The position numbers and the translations under genes are program-made. The notes below the pieces were generated by a model. The model had not been told where the DNA came from, made no database searches, and saw only the letters and a program-made list of their open reading frames with translations. A stretch of 11,019 bases of DNA from Owenia fusiformis (lineage: Eukaryota > Annelida > Polychaeta > Sabellida > Oweniidae). Below, one piece after another: positions 1 to 6,978 of this stretch; the stretch's first letter is position 1; every line of letters begins with the position of its first letter. The DNA is taken from contig CAIIXF020000455.1 of NCBI GenBank assembly GCA_903813345.2, positions 1 to 11,019 of the forward strand. The letters are read 5' to 3'.

Positions 1-826
1 TTTACAACTTAGTTCCACACTACAAAAAACAATACATATCATCAAAGAGTGACAGATGTAAAAGTATAAGGCTCATCCAAGGTCTTACCTGAAATTCGTA
101 AATTCAGACCTGATATTGTACAATTCTTCAAATTTTGAACTTGTTAAAATCCTTAAACCTTCTTAAAATTCATCTAAATTATGTTTTACATCTTAGTTCC
201 ACACTATAAAACCATAAATAGCATCAAAGAGGGAAAGATGTAAAAAACATAAGGGTCGTCCAAGGTCATACCTGAAATTCATAAATTCAGACCTGATATT
301 GTACAATTCTTCAAATTTTGGACTCATTTAAAATCCTTTAACCTTCTTCAAATCCATCTAAATTATTTTTTACTCATTAGTTTCACACTACAAAACCATA
401 CTTATCATCAAAGAGGGACATATGTAAAAAATATAAGGCTAATCAAAGGTCTTACCTGAAATTCGCAAATTCAGACCTAATATTGTACAATTTTTCAAAT
501 TTTGGACTTATTAAAATCCTTAAACCTTCTTAAAAACCATCTTAAATATTTTGTACATCTAAGTTCCACACTACAAAATTATAAATATAATCAAAGTGGG
601 ACAGATGTAAAAAATCTAAGGCTCACCCAAGGTCTTACCTAAAATTCGTAAATTCAGACCTGATATTGTACAATTCTTCGAATTTTGAACTTGTTTAAAA
701 CTTTAAACTTCCTTAAAACCCATTTTAATTATCTTTTACATCTTAGTTCAATACTTCAAAACCATATTTATAATCAAAGAGGAATAGATATAGAAACCAT
801 AGGCATCAGCTGTAGTCATACCCAAA
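1..826. repeat. Satellite-like tandem repeat, about 4.5 units of 183-184 bp
   Basis: Units begin near 1, 185, 369, 552 and 735. Each opens with a variant of TTACATCTTAGTTCCACACT, continues through TCAAAGAGGGACAGATGTAA, and (units 1-4) carries AATTCAGACCTGATATTGTA in its second half. The fifth unit is more diverged and is lost near 826. The first unit starts at the window edge, so the array probably continues leftward. Spacing between matching bases is 184, 184, 183 and 183, so units differ by substitutions and single-base indels rather than large gaps. No reading frame stays open across units. On the minus strand a donor-like CAGGTAAGAC or close variant recurs in every unit. Confidence 0.93.
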
Positions 827-1388
827 ATCACCCCTCTCAAAAATGTCAAAATTTTCAAAAAATCAACAATTTTTTTCCCAACTCCTACTGATTCAATTAA
901 TTTGAACCTTTCAGGGATTATAGCCCTGCTACTGAGCACTTCACATGAATTTTTCCAATGTCTTCCAGTGTCTGAATCAAAAGTGAGGCTCTAAAAAGTA
1001 AGAAAATGGGTCACGAATTTGCCCCCTGGGGTACATACTTTGTACTATTATTCAAATTCTGTAGGAGTGATTGGCATTATTTATTATGCAAATGATTCAT
1101 ATATATAATGTCTATGTATGTAACTTACAAACATCAAGATATCTAAAGTTATTGAGAATGAAAAAAATATTTTCCCTGGGTGGGGTCTTTTTGGGGGGTG
1201 GGGGGCTAATCCCTGAAAAAAAAGAATTATGTACCACTCTGTGAAGCTATCACCTTAGTAGAATTTTCATCCAAGACTTCCTTCTAACTGAAAATGCTGC
1301 CAAACCAACTATACTCCATTTATTAAGAATTTTCCTCCTCGCTCTTAGAGTAATATACATGTAATCAAACTTAAAAATAATTTATTAC
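827..1388. other. Unassigned AT-rich region
   Basis: No exon with usable splice sites was found here. Both strands are open for about 60 codons around 803-990, but the plus frame ends at a TAA at 989-991 without a recognisable domain, and the minus frame runs into the diverged last satellite unit. The stretch also holds a G-rich block, listed separately, and poly-A/T tracts. I see no other structure. Confidence 0.5.
1178..1205 (+). other. Potential G-quadruplex motif
   Basis: Four G runs lie in a row: 3 G (1178-1180), 4 G (1182-1185), 6 G (1193-1198) and 6 G (1200-1205), separated by loops of 1, 7 and 1 bases. This satisfies the usual rule of four runs of at least three G with loops of 1-7. 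Folding is inferred, not shown. Confidence 0.6.
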
Positions 1389-1390
1389 TA

Positions 1391-1428
1391 CCTGAGTTTC
1401 TCGCAAATAGGCCCATGGGTGTTTATTT
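1391..1428 (+). repeat. Left terminal inverted repeat of the 692-bp element
   Basis: Begins CCTGAGTTTCTCGCAAATAG directly after TA. It pairs with 2045-2082 at 30/38 bases, with mismatches at TIR positions 2, 3, 13, 15, 22, 26, 27 and 30. Confidence 0.8.
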
Positions 1429-1904
1429 GGAAGAAGGGAGTGTGAAAGTTTTTTCCCTCTTTATAAAGGCCCATGGTTGTTTATTATTCTTTCAAATAAA
1501 CACCCAGTGGGCAAAACATTCGAGAAAAGGATTAAAATTGCTTTAATACAACGTAATATGTAAGGTAATAAGTGATAACTGTCGCTCAAGTACAAATAAT
1601 TAATAAAAATATGACACCATTTAATGGTTGAATTATAGATTATATTTTAAATCAGAACAGATCTTATTTGAACAATACTGTAGAACTACTGAAATTGATC
1701 CCTACTCTTATCAGAACATTACATAGAACTATAATAATGCTGACGCACAAGTGCGATAGTTTCAACTAATAGGATCACATCAGTTGTAATGAAGTCAATC
1801 ATCACTGTTACTGTGACGTGTCACTTCCAGAGGGTGAATCGCTCATATCACTGTCATCCGATTAAAATGAATCATTAATTGATAATAAATCAATCGATAA
1901 TATC

Positions 1905-2062
1905 CCTTGAAATAAACGCACACTAGCTTGGGAAAGCTAATTACCCTCTAAATAAATGCCCACCCCCTTGGAAAAATGTTTTTGCCTCTTAATAAAGGCC
2001 CATGGACTTTTACTAAAAATTCTTTTAAATAAATGCCCTGTGCAAAATAAACGCCGGTGGAC
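1905..2062 (+). repeat. Subterminal imperfect tandem repeats, about 40-bp period
   Basis: The motif AATAAAnGCC recurs at 1911, 1951, 1991, 2028 and 2046, the first three exactly 40 bp apart and the last two closer. Related copies occur in the left half of the element, partly in the opposite orientation. Repeated subterminal motifs are common in DNA transposons, where they can act as transposase-binding sites. That role is an inference here. Confidence 0.7.
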
Positions 2063-2082
2063 CTATTCGTGAGAAACTCCTG
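2045..2082 (-). repeat. Right terminal inverted repeat of the 692-bp element
   Basis: Read on the minus strand it begins CAGGAGTTTCTCACGAATAG, directly after TA. It is the partner of the repeat at 1391-1428. Confidence 0.8.
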
Positions 2083-2222
2083 TATCAATTGAGTCATTCC
2101 AAAATTTTAAATCACCAAATAAACAAATGATAACTGTGTAATAAGTTTTATAAATATATGTGCAATTTGTTCAAAGTATTGTGCTTATTATTAGAATGAA
2201 AATGAAAAATACATTTATTTAG

Positions 2223-2296
2223 GAGACTGATATCTTACAATTTGGGCGTTGCCTCTTTGATGAAGATTGTTTCGAACGGGAGCACAAGTTCATAAG
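2223..2296 (+). CDS. First visible exon of the unrecognised gene
   Basis: Follows the acceptor ACATTTATTTAG and ends at AG|GTAATT. It encodes 24 residues plus two bases of an arginine codon, including FGRCLFDEDCFEREHKFI. Because an in-frame stop directly precedes it, it is an internal exon entered at phase 0. It is the weakest exon of the model because it is short and the acceptor is only moderate. Its phase-2 end matches the next exon exactly. Confidence 0.65.
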
Positions 2297-4417
2297 GTAA
2301 TTTCTTAAGGCTAAAATGCATTACATGTAGAGGGAAACACAAAGCGAGATATTTCATTGACTAAAATTATTGCATTTCAGTATATTGTTAGGTTAGAAAA
2401 ATAACTTAGATTTATAATTATTCTCATTATTTTATCTTAAAGATTTCAAGGTCATTAATGGTTGTGCAATCAGTAGGCAGAATATACAGCAGTGGGGAAA
2501 CCAGAGAATAGCAGCCAAGGTTTTCTGTAAAAATAATGCTTTGTTCAGTATCTCAAGGCTTGGAATTTTGGCTTTTCAGAAATGGCCTATTTAAACAAAA
2601 TTCTTTGGCTAGAAGTCGAGACACTTGCTTACAGCAAGCACGATATGTGGCACTAAGACATGTTTTGGGTGGAGGGTACATGGAGTTTAATGGGGAATGG
2701 TAAGTCAAATGTCAGAGTCATACTGTATATGTACTGAACAAATAATGTAAGATTTAATAATTGTAATCTATTGTCAACGAATGTACACAGAAAATTACTT
2801 GAATTGACTTTGAAGACAAAAATAACTGTAGGCTTTTTGGCATAATTCTCATATTTTCAAATCTCAATAATATGAAAAACATGTTTTATTTAGGAAACAA
2901 GCTGGAGAAGCAGTTCGTACACATTCCAAGGCCAGGGAAATCCTGGATGGATTAGTGATTAAAGAGGATTCCAATTGGAAGTTGTGTCTCTGCAACCGTA
3001 CCCCAGATGGCAGAGAAGACATCATTGTAAGTATCGAAAGAAGTACATGTACAATGAAAACTGTCTAATCTGAATGGAATTCATATTCAATCCCTCAAAT
3101 TAGACATCTACAGTGTATGTATAATTGAGTAATACATCTGCCTCATTGCAAGACAATGATGATACAACAATATGATGCACTAACTCAAAATTATAGTTCA
3201 GTAAAATCCAAATATGTATTGGATATCCTTTGATTTCTGTTGATACCAGAAAGTGAATTAGTATGATATCAATCACAGAACTGTTCTGTATGTCCCATAG
3301 ATAAACATTTCTGCCTATTATTAAAAATAGCATCCACCTTGCCACTTTTACTTTCAAGTGAACACTGATCAATTGGCAAATGAGAAAAACTTGGAATATT
3401 AACCAATGTAAAATGATCCAGCCCTGATATCACATGAATATGTATGGAAAAACCTTTATTGCACTGATGCGGATTGTATCAATGGTGGTTATCATACAAC
3501 ACATTATAGATTTCTTTGCACTTGTTCTGTTCAGATAAACAATGTCTGAACGTGAAGGATAAATATTGAGAATGAAATTATTCCAACATCATATGTACTT
3601 CAGATTATACACACCTTCAATAGCAATCATTATTTTATTTTTTCACATAAATTTTACAGGAAGGAAAGAAAACATTCAGATCAATGAAGAATGCAGATAT
3701 CCGGGTAAAAGAAGGTGATGGTATCTGCATAGATGGGGAACTAAAGGTAACTCAAGATAAATCAGATATTTTTGAAAATGTCCTCAGTTCTCAAGAATTT
3801 ACATGTCTCGATAACAATTTAGTCACAGATCATTGTTCAAATTACCGTACATGATGATACTGAAATGTGATTCCATATGTCTAAAATAAAATAACAACTA
3901 ATGTAAGAAATGCATCTCTATTAATAATGAAAAGTTTTCAAAAGAAAAAAAATAGAAAAATCTACAAATATACATGATACAACTCAAGGGCATTTCCTTA
4001 CAGGTTTTACTGTACATGTAAATGTACTGTACATGTAAATAGACACATCCATAACAGCAAAATTTCTTATTCCAGGTCTTCTCCTGCGGAATCCAATATG
4101 AAGGGCAGAGTGCAATATCCGTGTTCGATACTATATTTGTTGGATGCAACAACACTCTAAAAAGTGAATCATTGAAGTTAGGACCTCTCACTACTATCTT
4201 GTTGAATGACATCCTTGAGATGTCAAAAGTTGATGTAATTTGTGCTTGTGATATCAATACATGTAGGGTGAACAACCATGATCGATTGATGCGCCAGGAG
4301 CAGCATGAGCTCTTGGAGAATAGAAAAGCCCTTGAGCACAATTTAAGACAACCCAATGGACGTGTGTTTTACGTGAACAGATTTTCATTTACAAACAACA
4401 AAACGCATTACTTTTAA
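2223..4417 (+). CDS. Unrecognised protein, 3' part of a spliced gene (5 exons, 251 residues seen)
   Basis: Exons are 2223-2296, 2580-2699, 2894-3026, 3660-3746 and 4076-4417, with the stop codon TAA at 4415-4417. All four introns (283, 194, 633 and 329 bp) are GT-AG, with donors GTAATT, GTAAGT, GTAAGT, GTAACT and acceptors TTTTCAG, ATTTAG, TTACAG, TTCCAG. Phases fit throughout: 2, 2, 0, 0. The joined frame has no internal stop. An in-frame TAG sits immediately before 2223, so that exon must be entered by splicing and the N-terminus lies further upstream. The product has 11 cysteines, including an early CLFDEDC, an LCLC (residues 90-93) and a late CACDINTC (residues 194-201). A charged, probably helical stretch DRLMRQEQHELLENRKALEH follows at about residues 207-226, and the protein ends NNKTHYF. 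No signal peptide, obvious membrane segment or catalytic motif is visible. I do not recognise the family. The exon structure is well supported; the function is unknown. Confidence 0.75.
2580..2699 (+). CDS. Second visible exon of the unrecognised gene
   Basis: Follows the strong acceptor GGCTTTTCAG and ends at ATG|GTAAGT. One base completes the arginine codon, then 39 codons follow, including RSRDTCLQQARYVALRHVL and GGGYMEFNGE, then two bases of a tryptophan codon. The other two frames contain stops. Confidence 0.75.
2894..3026 (+). CDS. Third visible exon of the unrecognised gene
   Basis: Runs from acceptor TTATTTAG to ATT|GTAAGT. It encodes 44 full codons after completing the split tryptophan. 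It includes KQAGEAVRTHSKAREILDGL and WKLCLCNRTPDGREDII. Its codon use is noticeably less AT-rich than the flanking introns. Confidence 0.8.
3660..3746 (+). CDS. Fourth visible exon of the unrecognised gene
   Basis: Exactly 29 codons between acceptor TTTTACAG and AAG|GTAACT, phase 0 on both sides. It encodes a basic then acidic stretch with KKTFRSMKNADIRVKEGDG and then ICIDGELK. As a symmetric phase-0 exon it could be skipped without shifting the frame. Confidence 0.78.
4010..4040 (+). repeat. Two-copy 17-bp direct repeat in the last intron
   Basis: CTGTACATGTAAAT is present at 4010-4023 and again at 4027-4040, a 17-bp period. It lies 36 bp before the acceptor of the terminal exon. It is built from the ACATGTA word that recurs across the window. 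Confidence 0.7.
4076..4417 (+). CDS. Terminal coding exon of the unrecognised gene
   Basis: Starts after acceptor CTTATTCCAG and stays open for 113 codons to TAA. It begins VFSCGIQYEGQSAISVFDTI, carries KVDVICACDINTC and a charged helix-like region, and ends VNRFSFTNNKTHYF. This is the longest open exon in the window and gives strong support for coding. A 152-codon frame on the opposite strand across it is a shadow. Confidence 0.85.
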   Translation, partial: VFSCGIQYEGQSAISVFDTIFVGCNNTLKSESLKLGPLTTILLNDILEMSKVDVICACDINTCRVNNHDRLMRQEQHELLENRKALEHNLRQPNGRVFYVNRFSFTNNKTHYF

Positions 4418-4567
4418 ATGAAAGCTTTTTTAAAAGATGGTTACACTGGTAGATTCTACACAATACAGAGATTCTATGATTTATGGCGTTATATATGATC
4501 CATCAGTCTTGGTGGCAACTCAAATACTGTTGGCCTGATGTTATTCATATTTTGTACACATGTGCCT

Positions 4568-4573
4568 AATAAA
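4568..4573 (+). terminator. Polyadenylation signal AATAAA (proximal)
   Basis: Canonical hexamer 151 bp after the stop codon of the 2223-4417 gene. A T-rich and GT-containing stretch follows (about 4585-4625). Confidence 0.5.
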
Positions 4574-4671
4574 AATAATGGCCATTTTAGTGCCTATTTT
4601 ACAGTACTTTGCGTACAATATGTAAAATGTAATAGCAATGTTTTTAAATGTATAAAGTTATACAGGTCCTT

Positions 4672-4677
4672 AATAAA
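4672..4677 (+). terminator. Polyadenylation signal AATAAA (distal)
   Basis: Canonical hexamer 255 bp after the stop codon and just upstream of the transposon-like end at 4694. Confidence 0.5.
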
Positions 4678-4693
4678 GTTAGAAATGTAAATA

Positions 4694-4731
4694 CAGTAGA
4701 ACCTGTGTAAGTGGAACACCCTTTGGACCAC
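4694..4731 (+). mobile_element. pogo/Tigger-like transposon terminus
   Basis: CAGTAGAACCTGTGTAAGTG follows TA and resembles the CAGTNNAACCT termini of pogo/Tigger-type elements, which target TA. The matching opposite end was not found downstream, so this is either a degenerate copy or a lone end. A similar terminus lies at 4934 in the same orientation. A shorter match in the opposite orientation lies at 4001-4013 (CAGGTTTTACTG). Confidence 0.45.
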
Positions 4732-4933
4732 AAAAAAAGTTATGAGGTGCTATAACTGAAAAAGTAGTAGAAGGATTTTGTAAAAGTGGCAGCAATGGAC
4801 GTTCGATGGGATTCGCTACGCTTTTGCGTTGCTTTTATCTAGTTTATTATTTAAATTAATTTGTTCCCACATACATGTATATTGTGGCAATATTTGTTGA
4901 GCACACAAGACACAATGCATTTTAATACATGTA

Positions 4934-4957
4934 CAGTAAAACCTGTTATTTAACATC
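4934..4957 (+). mobile_element. Second pogo/Tigger-like terminus
   Basis: CAGTAAAACCTGTTATTTAA follows TA (4932-4933) and shares CAGTANAACCTGT with the terminus at 4694. The two have the same orientation, so they do not bound one intact element. Confidence 0.4.
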
Positions 4958-5360
4958 TATCTATAATGATTATAGACCAGTAAATCAATTGTTCTAATGA
5001 TTTTTGCATCAGGTATCATAGTACGATTTGGAATGTAAGTCCTTTACTCAGTGCAATGTGGACTGACCATTCTTTGAAGGTGTTGCTTTCCAAAATTAAT
5101 TGATTAGTTAATTTTAGGAAATAACGCCTGAAATTGTCATTCCACGATGTATTTAGTGTTTAGATTTATTCACACATTGCAAAATATTTTTTGCAAATGT
5201 CAAGTTGGCAAAGCATCAATTTCAATATATAAAGTCAAGTTGTCACCTTGACAACCACAAGGAATGACATTGGATGTGTTGATTGGTTTTATAAATTGCA
5301 CTGCAGTTATATGAAATACTGGAATTAGACACATCTTGCCGTGTAGCTAAGTGAGAATTA

Positions 5361-5398
5361 CAGTAATCCCAACATTATTTTATTTTTTGTGATTACTG
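5361..5398. repeat. Short inverted repeat (CAGTAATC / GATTACTG)
   Basis: Perfect 8-bp arms at 5361-5368 and 5391-5398 flank a 22-bp T-rich spacer. No function is evident. It could be a remnant of a very small inverted-repeat element. Confidence 0.5.
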
Positions 5399-6672
5399 AA
5401 TACAGAAACAAAAGGTATTTTAAATGATCAAACATTACAAATGAAACTGATAATTTTCTCTTTATATCCTTGTTGAATAACTGGTAATACAGCAAAATGC
5501 TGCAAAATGGTTTTTATTGTGAATGCAGTTTTTGTCTCCAACAGTCACTTCAAAAATTGTCTCTCACATGTCTCTCACATGAATGGTTCATTCATAGTCA
5601 TCTCAATCATTGTAAGTTAATTCATTTGAATGCAGCCATGCTATCACTTGAGGGATTGAGAATGGAATCTTTCGGGAACTGAAATGTAATAGAATAGCCT
5701 ATTATTTTCAACAGTTTATATTTTGAAAGAGGCAGACCTGATTGATCAAACCTCTATTATTTATACAAAACTAAATTGTTACAGCGCACCCACTACGTTT
5801 TATCTCATATATGTACTAAATGAATTTTATATAAAATGGCAATGTTTTATCTCATTTGTTATTTCTGTATATTATAATTATCTCAATGCATATTGTCTAG
5901 ACTACACGATTGTAATTTAAAGTACATGCACACTTACCTGAATGTATCAGGAAAATCTCAAAAACACCAAAACGAGGTGTTTAAACAAATAACATCTTAA
6001 TTAGGCCAATGTGTAGTATCAGCAAAAACTTCAAATAAATATAACACACAAATGAATAATAACATACAAAACAGATTCTTATACTAACTTAATAGTAATT
6101 ATATAAATCATAGCAGCCTATACTTAAATGGCTGAATGAATTGACCCTTACACTGGCTAAAAGCCACAATAGGCATTTCTTCTATACAAAGTAGATCTGA
6201 TAAAATCCTACTATGACATCCTTCTTTCAGTTTATCTAAAGCTTAAAATATCTGAAAAGTAAAAGAAATATGTACCAATACTATGTATTACATTTCTTGT
6301 GATTGTGTGTAAAAAGACTTGATTGTAAAGCTTTTGATAAAATATAGATAAAATACAACATTAAACATGTGACACTTGTTTTGTTATTCAATGATATTTC
6401 TGGGACTTTTCTTAACGATCACTTTTTGTAAAATATAGCATCAATTCTTGGCCTTACTTGGACCTAATTTTAACAATAGGCCTAAATAATAAGAACAATA
6501 ATACCTGGTTTTCTCATTCTGGGCCTCCCGTTTTGAAAACACAAAATTAATGCCTTTTGATAAAAGTGGCCTTTGTAATCAAACATCAATAACAAAACAT
6601 AAAATACCCTTGACCCTCTATTATAACAGAATATATTATGATATAATATATTTTTCATTTTCAAAGTCAAAA

Positions 6673-6948
6673 ACAGCGCTGTACAGTACAGTACTTTAAC
6701 AGCGCTGTACAGCGCTGTTTATCTTACAGCGCTGTACAGTACTGTTTTTACAGCGCTGTACAGCGCTGTTTATCTTACAGCGCTGTACAGTACTGTTTTT
6801 ACAGCGCTGTACAGTACTGTTTTAAACAGCGCTGTACAGTACTGTTTTTACAGCGCTGTACAGTACTGTTTTGGAAAACAGTGCTGTACAGCACTGTTTT
6901 TACAGCGCTGTACAGTACTGTTTCAAAAACAGCGCTGTACAGTACAGT
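6673..6948. repeat. Array of eleven 20-bp units made of palindromic decamers
   Basis: Units start at 6673, 6699, 6726, 6750, 6777, 6801, 6826, 6850, 6878, 6902 and 6929, giving a spacing of 24-28 bp. Each is two abutting decamers of form ACAGnnCTGT or a close variant, separated from the next unit by T-rich or A/T spacers of 4-8 bases. The first decamer is ACAGCGCTGT in ten units. The second is ACAGTACTGT in six, ACAGCGCTGT in two, and ACAGTACAGT in the first and last units. Unit nine is ACAGTGCTGTACAGCACTGT, itself a perfect 20-bp palindrome. Eighteen of the 22 decamers are individually self-complementary. The 51 bp at 6699-6749 are repeated exactly at 6750-6800, showing recent duplication of a two-unit block. 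The array could form hairpins or cruciforms, or bind dimeric proteins; no role is proven. Confidence 0.95.
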
Positions 6949-6978
6949 TTGAGATTGGCTGTGTAAAGCAATAGAACT

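Larger units (their letters stand above)
1391..2082. mobile_element. Non-autonomous DNA transposon (MITE-like), 692 bp with 38-bp TIRs
   Basis: The left end (1391-1428) and the reverse complement of the right end (2045-2082) match at 30 of 38 positions, sharing the core GAGTTTCTC, then AATAGG, then GTTTATTT. Both ends are flanked by the dinucleotide TA (1389-1390 and 2083-2084), consistent with a TA target-site duplication. Inside, copies of an AATAAAcGCCCA-type motif repeat near 1466, 1495, 1911, 1951, 1991, 2028 and 2046. About 60 bp near 1455-1518 is repeated directly at 1983-2046, including AAAGGCCCATGG. No transposase reading frame is present, so mobility would need a transposase in trans. 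The TA flanks suggest a Tc1/mariner-like or another TA-targeting superfamily, but the family is not identified. Confidence 0.8.
4418..4700 (+). other. Probable 3' untranslated region with two polyadenylation signals
   Basis: After the stop at 4417 the sequence becomes AT-rich and non-coding. AATAAA occurs at 4568-4573 and again at 4672-4677, giving a short and a longer possible 3' UTR. The actual cleavage sites cannot be read from sequence alone. Confidence 0.55.
4701..6660. other. Long AT-rich non-coding stretch
   Basis: No exon chain could be supported. The open stretches at 5497-5682 and 5723-5920 have low-complexity, hydrophobic or histidine-rich translations and no splice or polyadenylation context, so they are treated as chance. 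Small structures present are an inverted repeat at 5092-5115, a hairpin at 5239-5255, an 11-bp tandem duplication at 5558-5579 (TGTCTCTCACA twice) and an inverted repeat at 5361-5398. Confidence 0.5.

Noticed and set aside
748-991. About 63 open codons on both strands (plus 803-991, minus 748-939)
   Set aside because: The minus frame continues into a diverged satellite unit, the plus frame has no start or splice partner, and neither resembles a known domain. Transcript data could reopen this.
3100-3372. 90-codon open frame on the minus strand
   Set aside because: It lies inside an intron of the well-supported plus-strand gene, has no splice or polyadenylation context, and its translation shows no recognisable motif.
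3898-4356. 152-codon open frame on the minus strand
   Set aside because: It is antisense to the terminal coding exon 4076-4417. The plus frame has splice support and phase continuity; the minus frame looks like a shadow with a low-complexity aromatic tail.
5497-5920. Two open frames of 61 and 65 codons on the plus strand
   Set aside because: They lack splice sites, coding composition and motifs, and the second begins at a non-ATG codon. Such lengths are expected by chance in this much sequence.
6736-6745. ACAGTACTGT matches the start of the animal microRNA miR-101
   Set aside because: The match is only to this short palindromic word, which repeats throughout the array. The rest of the mature sequence and its hairpin are absent.
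6673-6948. Regularly spaced repeats considered as a CRISPR array
   Set aside because: Spacers are only 4-8 bases and mostly T-rich or A/T, repeats are 20 bp and self-complementary, and the context is eukaryotic with no cas genes.
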